From contig NC_092044.1 of the NCBI RefSeq assembly GCF_003086295.3, positions 68,081,213-68,145,212 on the forward strand: a stretch of 64,000 bases of DNA, written 5' to 3'. The DNA comes from Arachis hypogaea (lineage: Eukaryota; Streptophyta; Magnoliopsida; Fabales; Fabaceae). The notes below the pieces were generated by a model. That model was not told where the DNA came from, ran no database searches, and worked only from the letters and a program-made list of their open reading frames with translations. A program made the position numbers and the translations under genes. Shown piece after piece: positions 32,061 through 42,507 of this stretch (position 1 is the stretch's first letter; each line of letters opens with the position of its first letter).

Positions 32061-32599
32061 TGTTCCGAGGGTTACCTGAAACTGTAGGTCGATCTCGGAC
32101 GAGATCTTCTGTGTTGGTCGGAGCCGACATATCCGGCAGGTGAATGGCGGCCGGAGCTGGTGTGTCCGACTTGTGGAACTGATAGTGCTGCTGATCCTTT
32201 ATCACCGAAGGGTGGGGGGTACCTGCAAGGGACTCCGATGCTTAAGTTAGCAAGGGTATTAAGCAGGTATTGAGTAGAATCAGAGTATGAGTTATACCTG
32301 GGTGCTTCAGTGTATTTATAATGGTGAGAAGTGACCTTTCTAGATAAGATAAGTTAGTTATCTTATCTTATCTTATCTTTGGGTGAGGTCAGCTTATCTT
32401 CAACGGAATGGCCTTTATCTCTGTAGGCTGGGATTGCCTCTGGATTTGGGTCGTGTTCCTCTATTTGGGCCCTTTATTAGGCTTTCCTGTCGATTTGGTT
32501 GAGCTATTTGAGAAGAGGTCGAATAGTCTGACCTAAAGAGGTCGGTCGCTTTGTTGCTAAAACATCCCGGGTCGGTCAGCTCGACCTAGGGTATGAACA
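32061..32599 (-). repeat. 3' LTR of element 5 (539 bp, left side)
   Basis: Read on the - strand it starts TGTTCATACCCTAGGTCGAG and ends CCTCGGAACA. It keeps a TATA (TATAAATACA, + 32325-32334 in reverse) and the GATAAG cluster (32341-32400). The adjacent - strand sequence AAGCAGGGGCAC is the polypurine-type tract (32600-32611). Confidence 0.92.
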
Positions 32600-33635
32600 G
32601 TGCCCCTGCTTGAGCTCGGTTTTCTTGTTTGAGGTCGAGTCTTTTGACGTCAGTCCTTTTAAGTGAAACTGAGTTTAAGCATTTTGTCGATTTCTTCTTT
32701 TGTAGATTTTTGAATGTAGAACGTTTTCCTCTAAAAGTGCGCGCTTTTATACCAGCGCTTTGTTCTTGGGAACATGGGGGGTTTAATACCTTCATTAATT
32801 GGTATTAATTGCCCCGTTTTTTCTTTTGGCTTTTATTTTGATTTTCTCAAAAATGGTTTCTCTTCTTTGCTCTTTTTCGTAACTTCTCCCTTTACTCTCT
32901 CACTTTCTGTTTCTTGCCCAGAGTTTGTAGTTTCTTCTTTGCGACGCCTGTTCTGCTACTACGTTTTCGGAAGAGGGCTGATTCCAGATTTTCTCCTTCT
33001 GTCTTTGCATTCTTCCACTTCGAGGTTTTTCTTCTATTTCTCCAGGTTCGATTTTTCTTCCTCTGTTCCCTTTATATGTCGGTAGAAAGTTTGAATTTTT
33101 CTCAGAGAAAGTTGGGATCTTTCTGTTTTTACCATGTCTAATTGTTTGTGTGTTCTGGAATTTCTTCGTTTTTTGGTGCGAGTCTTTTGAATCTTTTCTT
33201 AAGGCCTTTGCATGTTGTCGTCTCTTCTGGTTGTGCCTTTGATGATGATTTTTTGCTTGATCTTTGAAAAAGTTTGCGCCTTTGGTGATTTTCTGCTTGG
33301 AATTTTTTATGTTTGATAATGCTTTTTGCCGGTAAACTGTAGGAAGGTGGTGACTTTGTGTCTTTGTTTTTACTTCCTTTGTTTCTTTTAGGACTTTGTT
33401 TTCTTTCTGATGAGTGCCGGGGCGTAAGCCGTAGAAATTTCTTGAATCCTTGCTTTGCTATTGCCTCCAAAGGATGTCCTAGGATTTTGGTTTGAATCTT
33501 GGGGTTTTCCTTTTTTTGTTCGTCCGTCGAGTTGTTTTTGCCCCTTGTCCGAGATGCTTTTTTAGTAATCCACTCTTCTTTTCTTTATTGTAGGATTTAG
33601 TTAGCCTCCTGTCTTTTCGCAATAACATTGTAGAG
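32600..33635 (+). other. Leader region of antisense ORF in element 5
   Basis: T/C-rich sequence typical of a plant 5' leader or intron. TTTCTTTATTGTAGGATTTA near 33583-33602 looks like a 3' splice site before the start codon at 33636. I cannot place the promoter. CTTTATATG near 33070 is a weak TATA candidate. Confidence 0.45.
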
Positions 33636-35522
33636 ATGCCTTCCCGGGTTCCTGAGGGCATGGCTGATTGGGTGGACTCAATGGTCCTTATGTGTGTCTC
33701 ATTGGTTGATTTCGTGTTTTGCCCGCAGCTTAGGCAGTTTCATAGGGTCTGTAGTAATCCAGGTGATGAGAAGAACTATGAACTTGTCCCTCCCTCCTCC
33801 GAAGAGAGAGTCTGCTTCTCTACTCGGGTTGTTGATGATCGCCCTTTCTTCTATGTTTATGACTTTTTCTTTGGTCCGCGGGGCATTACCCTTCCTTTTA
33901 CTCAATTTGAAACCGACCTGTTATGGTCTTGTAATGTTGCCCCCTCTCAACTTTACCCTAATTCCTGGGGTTTCATAAAGATTTTTTCAATTGTTGTGCA
34001 ATGGTTTTGGTATCCCTGCTTCCCAATCTCTCTTTTTCTATCTGTTTGTCTTGACTAAGCCCGGAGTGGTAAAAAAGAAGGCGGCTTGGGTCTCCTTTCG
34101 CTCTACCCAGGGAAAGAAGGTTTTTTCCATGTTTGACGAATCCTTTTGTGATTTTAAAAACTACTTTTTCAAGGTCCGAGCTGTTGAAGGAGCTCGCCCC
34201 TTTTTTCTGGACAAAAATGACGAGCCTTCTTTTCCCTTGGAATGGCAGAAAGAGGTGAGGGCGTCCCGATATACATGGGAGATGTTGGATGAGGCTGAGC
34301 AAGCCTTTGTGACTGTCTTGGAAGAACACTGGGGGCAACCTCCCCATCTCGACACAAAAAAATTTCTAACCAATCCCTCTCTTCTTCAAACTGAGCTGGG
34401 TATTTTGTGTTTCCCTTTTTATTCTGTTTATGTTGCTTGTAGCTGTCCTTTCCAACTTGTCTGATTTGTAGCTTAACTTTCTGTTTTTTTTTTTGCAGAG
34501 GCAATGAAGAATAACGAATCTATGAGAGCTTTTAAGAGGGCGCAGAAGGCTACTGCTGCCAGAAACATTGCTGCCAAGGCGGCTGGGGAGGGGTCCTCCA
34601 AGTGCGCGAGAAGCCATCAGTGCCGAGTTCCCCCGGAGTGAAGAAGGTGATCCCAACACCTCGGGTCCGCTTGGTGGATCCTCATCCTACCTCTGCTGTT
34701 CCTTCTGGTGCTCCTCCCAATAAAAAACGAAAGACCGCTGAGCCTTTTGACCTCAATGCTCCTGATTTTAATGCCATTGAATTTGTGGATCAGCAAATTG
34801 CTCCCTATGGTTCCCTTTCGATGGACGATGTGTCTATCCTCCACCATTTGGAATTTATGGCCCAAAATCATGTACAAATGGTGTTTATGTTGGCTGCTAT
34901 GCATTGGACTGCTCAGAATCTTCCTCTTCATGCCACCAAAGCCTTTTTGAAGGAGGCGAAGCAGGAGTTCGACCGGATGAAGGGGCTGAAGGAGGAACTT
35001 GAATCAAAGGTGACCAAGTTGGAGAAGGATCTAGAGAATGAGAAGGCGAGTTCCCTTTCACTGGCGGCTTTTTTGAGGTTGGCCGAGGACACAGCCCTGA
35101 TGCATAAGGATAGTTATGTTACAACTTATCGGGAGGTGATGCGTCTGAGGGGGGAGTTGGACAATGCTCGAGAGGATTTTTCTGAACTCCAAGGTCATCT
35201 TGTCGGTAGCGTGACTGCTACTTACGAGAACTTGAAGGAGCAAGTTCGGGTCATTGCTCCCGAGGCCGATCTCACCCTTTTCAGTTTAGACAATGTTGTC
35301 AGAGATGGCAAGATTGTCCCTGATGATGAGGGTGATGATGATGATGATCCTCCTCCTGTGTCCTCTGCCAAAGTGTCGACCTCTTCTGTTCCTCCGGTTG
35401 CACCTGATTCAGATTGCCAAGTTCTGAACCGGGAGGATGGAACTATAGATGCCGTGCCTATTCAGACTCGTCCTCCTTCTCCTTGTCCTGATGATTCCCA
35501 GAAGGCTCCTGATGCTTGCTGA
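33636..35522 (+). pseudogene. Antisense ORF of element 5 (Transposase_28-like, two exons, frameshifted)
   Basis: It starts MPSRVPEGMADWVDSMVLMC. Segments SERVCFSTR-like, NVAPSQLYPNSWGFIKIF and, after a frameshift near 33985-33995, FYLFVLTKPGVVKKKAA, FKNYFFKVRAVEGARPFF fit the PF04195 pattern. After the probable intron 34400-34498 a second exon follows. A second frameshift near 34597-34602 leads to the frame ending at 35522, with coiled coil (LKEELESKVTKLEKDLEN), an acidic stretch (DDEGDDDDD) and a proline-rich C-terminus. The gene runs opposite to pol and converges with it. Such antisense ORFs are known in some Tat elements. The role is unknown. Confidence 0.78.
34400..34498 (+). other. Probable GT-AG intron in antisense ORF of element 5
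   Basis: The donor G|GTATTTTG is at 34400 and the acceptor TTTTTTTTTTGCAG ends at 34498, with a long T-tract before it. The exon before ends in phase 1, and joining keeps an open frame of about 45 codons downstream (from GCAATGAAG at 34501). Element 4 has a similar gap at the same place. Confidence 0.65.
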
Positions 35523-35849
35523 TCTCTTTCTAAATATTTATGTAGTTGGCCCGGCATGTGGGCTTTTTAAAACTTTGTTTGTTTTGTTGACAGTTTCTAG
35601 TTGCTTTGTTTTATTTTGAAAAACAAAAAGTAGCTTGCTATCTTTAGCAGGTGTTGATGGCCGCTGTTCCGGGGCCTTATAATTTTTGTGGAGTAATAGA
35701 GATAGCTTTTCAGTTTTCTACTGATGTTTGAAATCTTGCATCTCGACCTCCTCGAATTGCTTTATTTTGTATCTTGGATCCTCTTGAGGTTGTGACTTAT
35801 GGGTCCAACTTGTTTCTTGGTGGTTCTTTTACGTTGGTCCCCCTTTCAG
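35523..35849 (+). other. 3' region of antisense ORF, element 5
   Basis: AT-rich non-coding stretch after the TGA at 35520-35522. It resembles element 4 (25651-26089) on the opposite strand. Confidence 0.45.
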
Positions 35850-36450
35850 TTATTTCTGTAGTCCTCTTTCTTGGACCTTTGTCAGGTCTCTTTTGGGGAT
35901 TACTTTTATAACCTATTTGTGGGAGATCAATTTCGTTAGGTTGACCTCTTTCCAAGTTATTTTTGTAATCCTCTTTCTATGACCTTTGTCAGGTCTCTTT
36001 CAGGGATTACTTTCATAACTTTTTAGTGGTAGGAGTCCGACTTGGTTATGTCGGTCTCGTTTAAGTTATTTTTTGTAGTCCTCTTTCTTAGATCTTTGTC
36101 AGATCTCTTTCAGGGACTACTTGTATAACTTTTTAGTGGTAGGAGTCCAACTTGGTTATGTTAGTCTCCTTTAAATTATTTTTTTGTAGTCCTCTTTCTT
36201 GGATCTTTGTCAGATCTCTTTCAGGGACTACCTGTATAACTTTTTAGTGGTAGGAGTCCGACTTGGTTATGTCGGTCTCCTTTAAGTTATTTTTTGTAGT
36301 CCTCTTTCTTGGATCTTTGTCAGATCTCTTTCACGGACTACTTGTATAACTTTTTGTTTTTGGGCTGACTTTGTTATGTCAGGCCCTTCTAAGTTAAAGT
36401 AATCCTCTTTAATAGGGTTGGCCAGACCTCTTTCCAGGGTTTACTTATAA
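35850..36450 (-). repeat. Tandem repeat of about 110 bp in element 5
   Basis: GTAGTCCTCTTTCTTGG-type phrases recur near 35858, 35965, 36075, 36186, 36296 and, diverged, 36399. Units carry AGATCTTTGTCAGATCTC-like inverted pairs. The array sits between the convergent 3' ends of integrase and antisense ORF. Confidence 0.88.
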
Positions 36451-36922
36451 CTTGGGTTGACTTGGTTCGCTTGACCAGTCCTTAAATTATTTATTTTAGC
36501 GATCCGTAAGACCTCGTCAGGTTCTTTTTAAGATCACTTTCGATAACTTCTTACATTACTATGTGTTCATCTTTGCCGATTTGTAGAAAGTGGTTGGCAT
36601 CTTTAGATTGTCCTTTGGGTGAATCGCATTTTCACCTTTATCGGACGATTTATCTTTATCGTGGTCGTGCAGTGAAATTGTTTTTCACTTTCTGCCGACC
36701 TGTCGCTTTATAATCGGATGATGAATACTTTAGATTAATGCGTCTTGGATTCTTTGTAGAATATCTAAATAGACTTTATTCAAAGAAAAAATACAAATAT
36801 ATACATGCAGGAATTTTCTTATCCCTTTAAGTCAGGCATGACCTAGATCTCAACATGGTGCCTCATTAAAAAACCTTTTTCAGGAAAAAAAGTGCATCAA
36901 ATGATGAGATCTTTTGTCTTTT
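36451..36922 (-). other. Post-integrase spacer of element 5
   Basis: Non-coding. It is homologous to 24723-25139 of element 4 in reverse (for example ATGGTGCCTCATTAAA at 36856). Nothing else is recognised. Confidence 0.5.
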
Positions 36923-37486
36923 CTAACTATAGTACCTTCTTAGGTTGCAGGCGTGCCATGACCTAGGAAGCTCTCGTCCATCGAGTTCAGACAGTCTGTA
37001 GTAGCCTTTTCCAAGTACTTTTATGACTCGGTAGGGTCCTTTCCAGTTTGCTGCCAGCTTTCCTTCTCCTGGTTGAGTTGTTCCAATATCATTTCGGATT
37101 AAGATGAGATCATTCTCTACAAAACTTCTCGGCACTACCCTTTGATTATATCTGGAAGCCATTCGGTGCTTTAGAGCTTCTTCCCTGATCCGAGCTTTTT
37201 CTTGGATTTCGGGTAACAAGTCGAGCTCTTCTCTCTGAAGTTGGGAGTTTGCTTCCTCATTGTAGTGAACTACTCTAGGCGACTCTTCCTCAATCTCTAC
37301 TGGAATCATTGCCTCTATTCCGTATGCTAATTGGAAGGGGGATTCCTTCGTGGTGGAATGTGGCGTTATTCGATATGCCCATAGGACTTGTGGAAGCTCC
37401 TTCACCCAGGCTCCCTTTGCGTCTTGTAATCTCCGTTTTAATCCGGCCTATATGACTTTGTTAGCAGCTTCAGCCTGTCCATTGGC
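36923..37486 (-). pseudogene. Integrase C-terminal part of element 5
   Basis: On the - strand the catalytic Glu lies in GQAEAAN at about 37464-37484, after a stop at 37487-37489. The open frame 37405-36923 reads LPQVLWAYRITPHSTT, SPFQLAYGIEAMIPVE, NWKGPYRVIKVLGKGYYRLS and ends at a stop before 36923. This part would help bind DNA. Confidence 0.88.
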
Positions 37487-38734
37487 TTACAGATGTTCAA
37501 CAGAGGTGTACTGGTGCTTTATATTAAAGTCTGCCACTAGTTTTCTGAAGCCTGTATCTGTGAATTGAGTGCCATTGTCTGTGGTTATTGAATATGGAAC
37601 CCCGAACCTTGTGACAATGTTTCTATATAAGAATTTTCGGCTTCTCTGAGCGGTGGCATTGGCTAGGGGTTCTGCCTTGATCCACTTTGTAAAGTAATAT
37701 ACCCCTACTATGAGGAATTTAACTTGTCCTGATCCCTGTGGGAAGGGGCCGAGAAGATCGAGTCCCCATTTTGCAAATGGCCAAGGGGAGGTCACGCTAA
37801 TGAGCTCTTCTGGCGGGGCGATGTGAAAGTTGGCATGTTTCTGACATGGTGGACATGTCTTTACAAATTCTATAGCTTCTTTCTGTAGAGTTGGCCAATA
37901 AAATCCCGCCCGGAGTACTTTTTTGGTGAGAGCTCGTGCTCCGAGATGATTGCCACAGATGCCGCCGTGTATTTCTTCTAGCACTTCCCTTGTGTTGGAG
38001 GTCGGCACGCATTTTAGTAAAGGTGTTGAGATTTCTCTTTTGTACAGGATGTTGTTTATGATGGTGTAGTACTGTGCCTCCCTTTTTAACCTCTTTGCCT
38101 CCTTTTCTTCTACGGAGAGCGTTCCTGTTTTGAGGTAGTTGATTATGGGGGTCATCCATCCTTGGTCCTGACTTGTTATAGTCAGGACTTTTTCTTCTTC
38201 CGAGATTGACGGGTTTTGTAACATTTCCTGGATGAGGCTCCTATTGTTGCCCCATGGTTTGGTGCTAGCTAGTTTTGAGAGTGCATCAGCTCGGGCATTT
38301 TGTTCGCGGGGTATGTGGCAGATTTTATACTCCCCGATTTGTCTGAGCTGTTCCTTGGTTTTATCCAAATATTTTTTCATGGTTGGATCTTTGGCTTGGT
38401 AGCTCCCTATTATTTGTGATGTGACCACTTGTGAATCACTGTAAATGTTGAGTTGTTTAGCTCCGACCTCTTTAGCCAGCTTCAAACCAGCTAATAATGC
38501 TTCATATTCTGCCTGGTTGTTTGAGGCTGGGAACCCAAACTTGAGGGAGAGCTCAACTTGGGTTCCTTGGTCGCTTTCTATTATCACACCTGCGCCGCTT
38601 CCAGTTTTATTTAAAGAACCGTCCATGTAAAGATTCCATTCTTGTGGGGGTTTCCAGGGCACCTGTGAATTCTGCGATAAAGTCGGCCAGATACTGTGAT
38701 TTGATGGCCATCCGAGCTTCATATTGGAGGTCAA
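37487..38734 (-). pseudogene. Second RNase H and integrase core of element 5
   Basis: A 415-residue open frame. An additional RNase H lies at residues 30-160: LYMDGSLNKTGSGAGVI, NNQAEYEALLAGLKLA, IYSDSQVVTSQI and NARADALSKLA. This dual RNase H is the Tat hallmark, related to the archaeal-type enzyme. The integrase follows with HGGICGNHLGARALT and CPPCQKHAN (zinc module), WGLDLLGPF (first Asp) and TTDNGTQF (second Asp). It ends in a stop (VEHL) before the Glu motif. Confidence 0.93.
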
Positions 38735-39224
38735 ATTCTGACAACTCGACTGCCCATTGTAGAATTCTGCCTGCCAGATCTGTTTTCTGCAATATTCCTT
38801 TTATGGGCTGGTTAGTTCGAACCTTAATGGTGTGAGCCTGGAAGTACGGGTGGAGTCGTGGAGATGTTAGAATAAGGGTATAAGCAAATTTTTCTATTTT
38901 CTGGTAGTTCAGCTTGGATCCCTATAGCGCTTTGCTAATGAAGTAGATGGGTTGTTGCCCATGTTCGTCTTCTCTGACTAGTGTTGAGGCTATTGCCCGA
39001 CTCCCTATTGCGAGGTATAATATGAGCGGTTCTTCTTCTCGTGGTCGAGATAGGATAGGTGGCCGTCCTAAGAACTCCTTGAAGTCTTGGAAGGCTTGCT
39101 CACATTCTGTCGTCCATTCGAACTATTTTCCCTTTCTTAAAGTAGCATAGAAAGGGAGAGATCTTATCGCAGCTCCTGCTAAGAATCGGGATAGGGCGGC
39201 CAACCTCCCGTTGAGTTGTTGTAC
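38607..39224 (-). pseudogene. Connection and first RNase H of element 5
   Basis: Frames on the - strand read LNGRLAALSRFLAGAA, FEWTTECEQAFQDFK, REDEHGQQPIYFISKAL and KIEKFAYTLILTSPRLHPYF, with at least two stops (about 39122 and 38924), then GRILQWAVELSEFDLQYEAR and IKSQYLADFIAEF. This is the normal retroelement RNase H and its end, leading into the second one. Confidence 0.85.
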
Positions 39225-39869
39225 TTATTTGACACAAGTTGGGCTCTTCATGTTGAGTATGGCTTGAAATTTGTCTGGGTTTGCTTCAATTCCCCTTTGT
39301 GTGAGCATGAAGCCTAAGAATTTTCTTGCTTCTACTGCGAAGGTGCATTTTGTGGGATTGAGCCGCATGTTGTGCTTCCTTATAGTGTAAAACACTTGAG
39401 TCAGGTCGGATAATAATGTATCTTCGCTTTGTGTCTTTATCAACATGTCATCCACATAAACTTCCATGATTTTTCCGATGTGATCTGAGAAGACTTTATT
39501 CATTAGCCTTTGATAAGTAGCTCCTGCATTCTTGAGACCGAAAGGCATCACAATGTAGCAGTAGTTTGCTTTCAATGTTAGGAACGAGGACTTTTCTTGA
39601 TCTGGTGGATACATGGGGATTTGATTGTACCCCGAGTATGCGTCCATAAATGAGAGATATTTGTATCCGGAGGAAGCATCTACTAGAGCGTCAATACTTG
39701 GGAGTGGGTATGGATCTTTTGGACAAACCTTGTTGAGATCGGTGTAATCGGTGCACATTCGCCACTTCCCATTTGATTTTTTCACCAAGACAACGTTGGC
39801 TAGCCATAGCGGGTATTTGACTTCTCTTATGAATCCGGCTTCCAGTAGTGCCTGTACTTGCTCGTCCAT
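39225..39869 (-). pseudogene. Reverse transcriptase of element 5
   Basis: 214 residues from the first ATG. Motifs: GKWRMCTDYTDLNKVCPKD, FMDAYSGYNQIPM, YCYIVMPFGLKNAGATYQ, catalytic YVDD at residues 138-141 and MRLNPTKCTFAV. The N-terminal segment begins upstream of 39869 in another frame (about 39870-39951), suggesting a frameshift or stop near 39905-39951. It ends at a stop where most elements read on. Confidence 0.92.
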
Positions 39870-39951
39870 AGCTTTGGATCGCTCTGGCCCAAGTTTTCTT
39901 CGTCTCTGCTACACCGGTCGAGATCCTGGGTAGACCGTCAACTTGTGACAC

Positions 39952-40648
39952 ATTAGCTTACTTGGCATGTTTGCGGCTTTCCACACGAAGAGATCGACGT
40001 TGTCTCGCAAGAATTGTATTAGTGATTCTTTTAAATCTACTTTTAGGATTGTGCCGATATTGGTTATTTTTTCCGGGGTGTCCCCGGTCTAAATCTTTTC
40101 TATCTCGCCTTCTGGATGGGGACGAAGTTCTTCTCGTCGATGAACTCCGCCCAGCTCGATTGTGTGGAACTCTTCTCCTTTGCCTCTGAGGGATAGGCTT
40201 TCGTTATAACAGTGACGTGCCGTCTTTTGGTCTGCTTTTATCGTGGCTATCCCTTTTGGGGTTGGGAACTTCATACATAGGTGTGGGGTCGAGACTATTG
40301 CGCCGAGTTGGTTGAGTGTTGTCCGTCCTATGAAAGCGTTGTAAGTTGAACTTGCATCGACTATGATGTAGTCTATTTTGAGTGTCCTAGATTGGTCCCC
40401 TTTCCAAAGGTTGTATGTAGAGGTATGTATCTGAGTAGTCGAACCGGGGTATCTCCTAGCCTAAGCAGGCTGTTTGGATATGCTCTAAGTTCTTTTTCTT
40501 CCAAGCCAAGCTTATCAAAGGCTGTTTTGAATAAGATGTCGACAGAGCTCCCTTGGTCTATTAAGGTGCGGTGTAGGTTGGCGTTTGCCAATATGATGGT
40601 GATAACCATGGGATCATCGTGTCCTGTGATGACGCCGGATGCGTCTTC
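39952..40648 (-). pseudogene. Protease region of element 5
   Basis: The frame 40609-40373 reads LIDQGSSVDILFKTAF with the catalytic Asp near 40557-40559 (DQGSS in place of DTG/DSG). Tat proteases commonly have D-X-GSS here. It is followed, after a frameshift near 40370, by AFIGRTTLNQLGAIV and IATIKADQKTARHCY. A stop at 40649-40651 separates it from gag. Confidence 0.82.
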
Positions 40649-41701
40649 TTAAGTGAATGTAATTGCCGGAATGTTGAGTGCTTTCTCCTCTCCTTCGACA
40701 TGATATACTTCTTTGAGATATCTTTTGCGAGAGGATTTGGAGATTCCACCTACTGTGAATCCACCGTGTATCATGTGGACATGTCTTTCTGGTGTCCGAA
40801 GTGATCGTTCTGTTCGTTCGGTGTCTTCATCCCTTCGTCTCTTTCTTTGATCATCATCTCGGCTGGCCAGGAATCGATCTAATTTTCCTTCTCTCACCAA
40901 TTTTTCTATGACGTTTTTTAGGTCGAAGCATTCGTTTGTGGAGTGTCCTCGGACTCGGTGGTATTCACAATATTCCTTTCGGTTTCCTCCTCCCCTTTTG
41001 CCTTTGAGTGGCCGTGTTGGGGGAATTTTTTCCGTATGGCAGACTTCTTTGTATATCTCGACCAGGGATGTCCTGAGAGGGGTGTAGTTATGGTATTCTT
41101 TTATTTTCACCCCTTGTCGATCTTCCTTTCTTTTGGATTCCTTGTCTTTGTCTCGGTAGGAGGCCCCTGATTTTGAGGTTTCTCCTAACCAAGCATTCTC
41201 CTCCATGTTGATATACTTTTCTGCCCGTTCTTGCACTTCGTCTAAGGAGGTCGGGTATTTTTTTGATATAGATTGGCTGAAAGGTCCCTCTCGTAGGCCA
41301 TTGATGAGTCCCATGATGGCGGCCTCCGTTGGTAAACTTTGTATGTCCATGCATGTTTTGTTGAATCTCTCCATGTAGCTGCGGAGGCTCTCCCGATCTC
41401 CTTGTTTGATCCCTAGTAAACTGGGGGCGTGCTTGGCTTTATCTTTCTGAATGGAGAATCTGGCTAGGATTTTTTTAGCTATGTCATCAAAGCTTAAGAT
41501 GGACTTCGGGGTTAGGTTGTCGAACCATCGGATCGCTGTCTTTGTGAGAGTTGTTGGAAAAGCCTTGCAGCGAACAACATCTGGGGCGTCAGTGAGGTAC
41601 ATTCTACTTCTGAAGTTGCTGAGGTGGTAGTTCGGGTCCGTGGTGCCATCATACAGGGTCATATTCGGGAGTTTAAAGTCTTTTGGAATTTTGGTTTTCA
41701 T
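40649..41701 (-). CDS. Gag of element 5, main part (Retrotrans_gag, zinc knuckle)
   Basis: 350 residues. The Retrotrans_gag domain spans about 20-170 (PNMTLYDGTTDPNYHLSNF, KTAIRWFDNLTPKSI, SLRSYMERFN). A CCHC-like knuckle, CEYHRVRGHSTNEC, is near residues 253-266, with a basic/acidic region after it. This ORF opens at 41699-41701, overlapping the stop of the preceding gag frame (41698-41700) by four bases, which suggests a frameshift in this copy. Gag packages element RNA. Confidence 0.88.
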   Translation of the reverse strand: MKTKIPKDFKLPNMTLYDGTTDPNYHLSNFRSRMYLTDAPDVVRCKAFPTTLTKTAIRWFDNLTPKSILSFDDIAKKILARFSIQKDKAKHAPSLLGIKQGDRESLRSYMERFNKTCMDIQSLPTEAAIMGLINGLREGPFSQSISKKYPTSLDEVQERAEKYINMEENAWLGETSKSGASYRDKDKESKRKEDRQGVKIKEYHNYTPLRTSLVEIYKEVCHTEKIPPTRPLKGKRGGGNRKEYCEYHRVRGHSTNECFDLKNVIEKLVREGKLDRFLASRDDDQRKRRRDEDTERTERSLRTPERHVHMIHGGFTVGGISKSSRKRYLKEVYHVEGEEKALNIPAITFT

Positions 41702-42039
41702 GATTTCCCTAGTGAACGGGTCTTGTCTTTGCGTGAATTTTCCTCGAGATTAGCCCGGGGGCCTTTTGATTTGAGATCGGCTTCCAATTGCTGTAGTTTT
41801 TCTTCCAACTCCCGACGTCGCCGCACCTCTCTTTGGATATCACTTCCAATTTCCCATTGTTGTTGGGTTTCTTTTTCCAGTTGTTTTAGGCGATCCAGGA
41901 GCGCTTCTATTGCTCCTGAATTTGGTGAGTCTTCGTCTTTGTTGGTTTCCAGAGTGTTTTGTAGCATGACACCCGCGTTTTTGTGCGATGTCCGATCCTC
42001 CAGACCTGAATCGTGGTCGTTGTCACGGTCGTTCGCCAT
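41698..42039 (-). pseudogene. Gag N-terminal part of element 5
   Basis: The likely start is ATG at 42039-42037 (MANDRDNDHDSGLEDR), chosen because it lies just after the primer site. It includes a coiled coil (ALLDRLKQLEKETQQQW, RRELEEKLQQLEADLK). It ends at TGA 41700-41698. The main Gag domain follows in another frame. Confidence 0.8.
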
Positions 42040-42060
42040 GGTGATGGGATGACTTCCAGG

Positions 42061-42079
42061 TTCCCCGGGAACGGCGCCA
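42061..42079 (-). promoter_or_regulatory. Primer-binding site of element 5 (tRNA-Asp type)
   Basis: On the - strand it reads TGGCGCCGTTCCCGGGGAA, one base from the LTR end. It matches the tRNA-Asp 3' end with one mismatch in the first 18 bases. Confidence 0.88.
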
Positions 42080-42080
42080 A

Positions 42081-42507
42081 TGTTCCGAGGGTTACCTAAA
42101 ACTGTAGGTCGATCTCGGACGAGATCTTCTGTGTTGGTCGGAGCTGACGTATCCGGCAGGTGAATGGCGGCCGGAGCTGGTGTGTCCGACTTGTGGAACT
42201 GAGAGTGCTGTTGATCCTTTATCACTGAAGGGTGGGGGGTACCTGCAAGGGACTCCGATGCTTAAGTTAGCAAGGGTATTAAGCAGGTATTGAGTAGAAT
42301 CAGAGTATGAGTTATACCACCTTTATCTCTGTAGGCTGGGATTGCCTCTGAATTTGGGTCGTGTTCCTCTATTTGGGCCCTTTATTGGGCTTTCCTATCG
42401 ATTTGGTTGAGCTTTTTGAGAAGAGGTCGAATAGTCTGACCTAAAGAGGTTGGTCGCTTTGTCGCTAAAACATCCCGGGTCGGTCAGCTCGACCCAGGGT
42501 ATGAACA
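42081..42507 (-). repeat. 5' LTR of element 5 (427 bp), promoter part deleted
   Basis: It is identical in plan to the left LTR but lacks about 112 bp (left positions 32299-32411). The missing part holds the TATA and the GATAAG cluster. The 5' LTR is therefore without its promoter core. The ATTGT duplication follows at 42508-42512. Confidence 0.92.

Larger units (their letters stand above)
32061..42507 (-). mobile_element. Element 5: full-length Tat-type Ty3/gypsy retrotransposon
   Basis: LTRs at 32061-32599 and 42081-42507 are flanked by ATTGT at 32056-32060 and 42508-42512. On the - strand the order is 5' LTR, tRNA-Asp primer site, gag, protease, reverse transcriptase, RNase H, second RNase H, integrase, tandem repeats, antisense ORF (+ strand), polypurine tract, 3' LTR. 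The second RNase H and antisense ORF place it in the Tat lineage. Stops and frameshifts break pol. It is inserted in element 6. Confidence 0.95.

Noticed and set aside
32774..33141. Ser/Phe-rich frames ahead of the antisense ORF
   Set aside because: T/C-rich leader sequence gives chance frames. No counterpart is kept in element 4.
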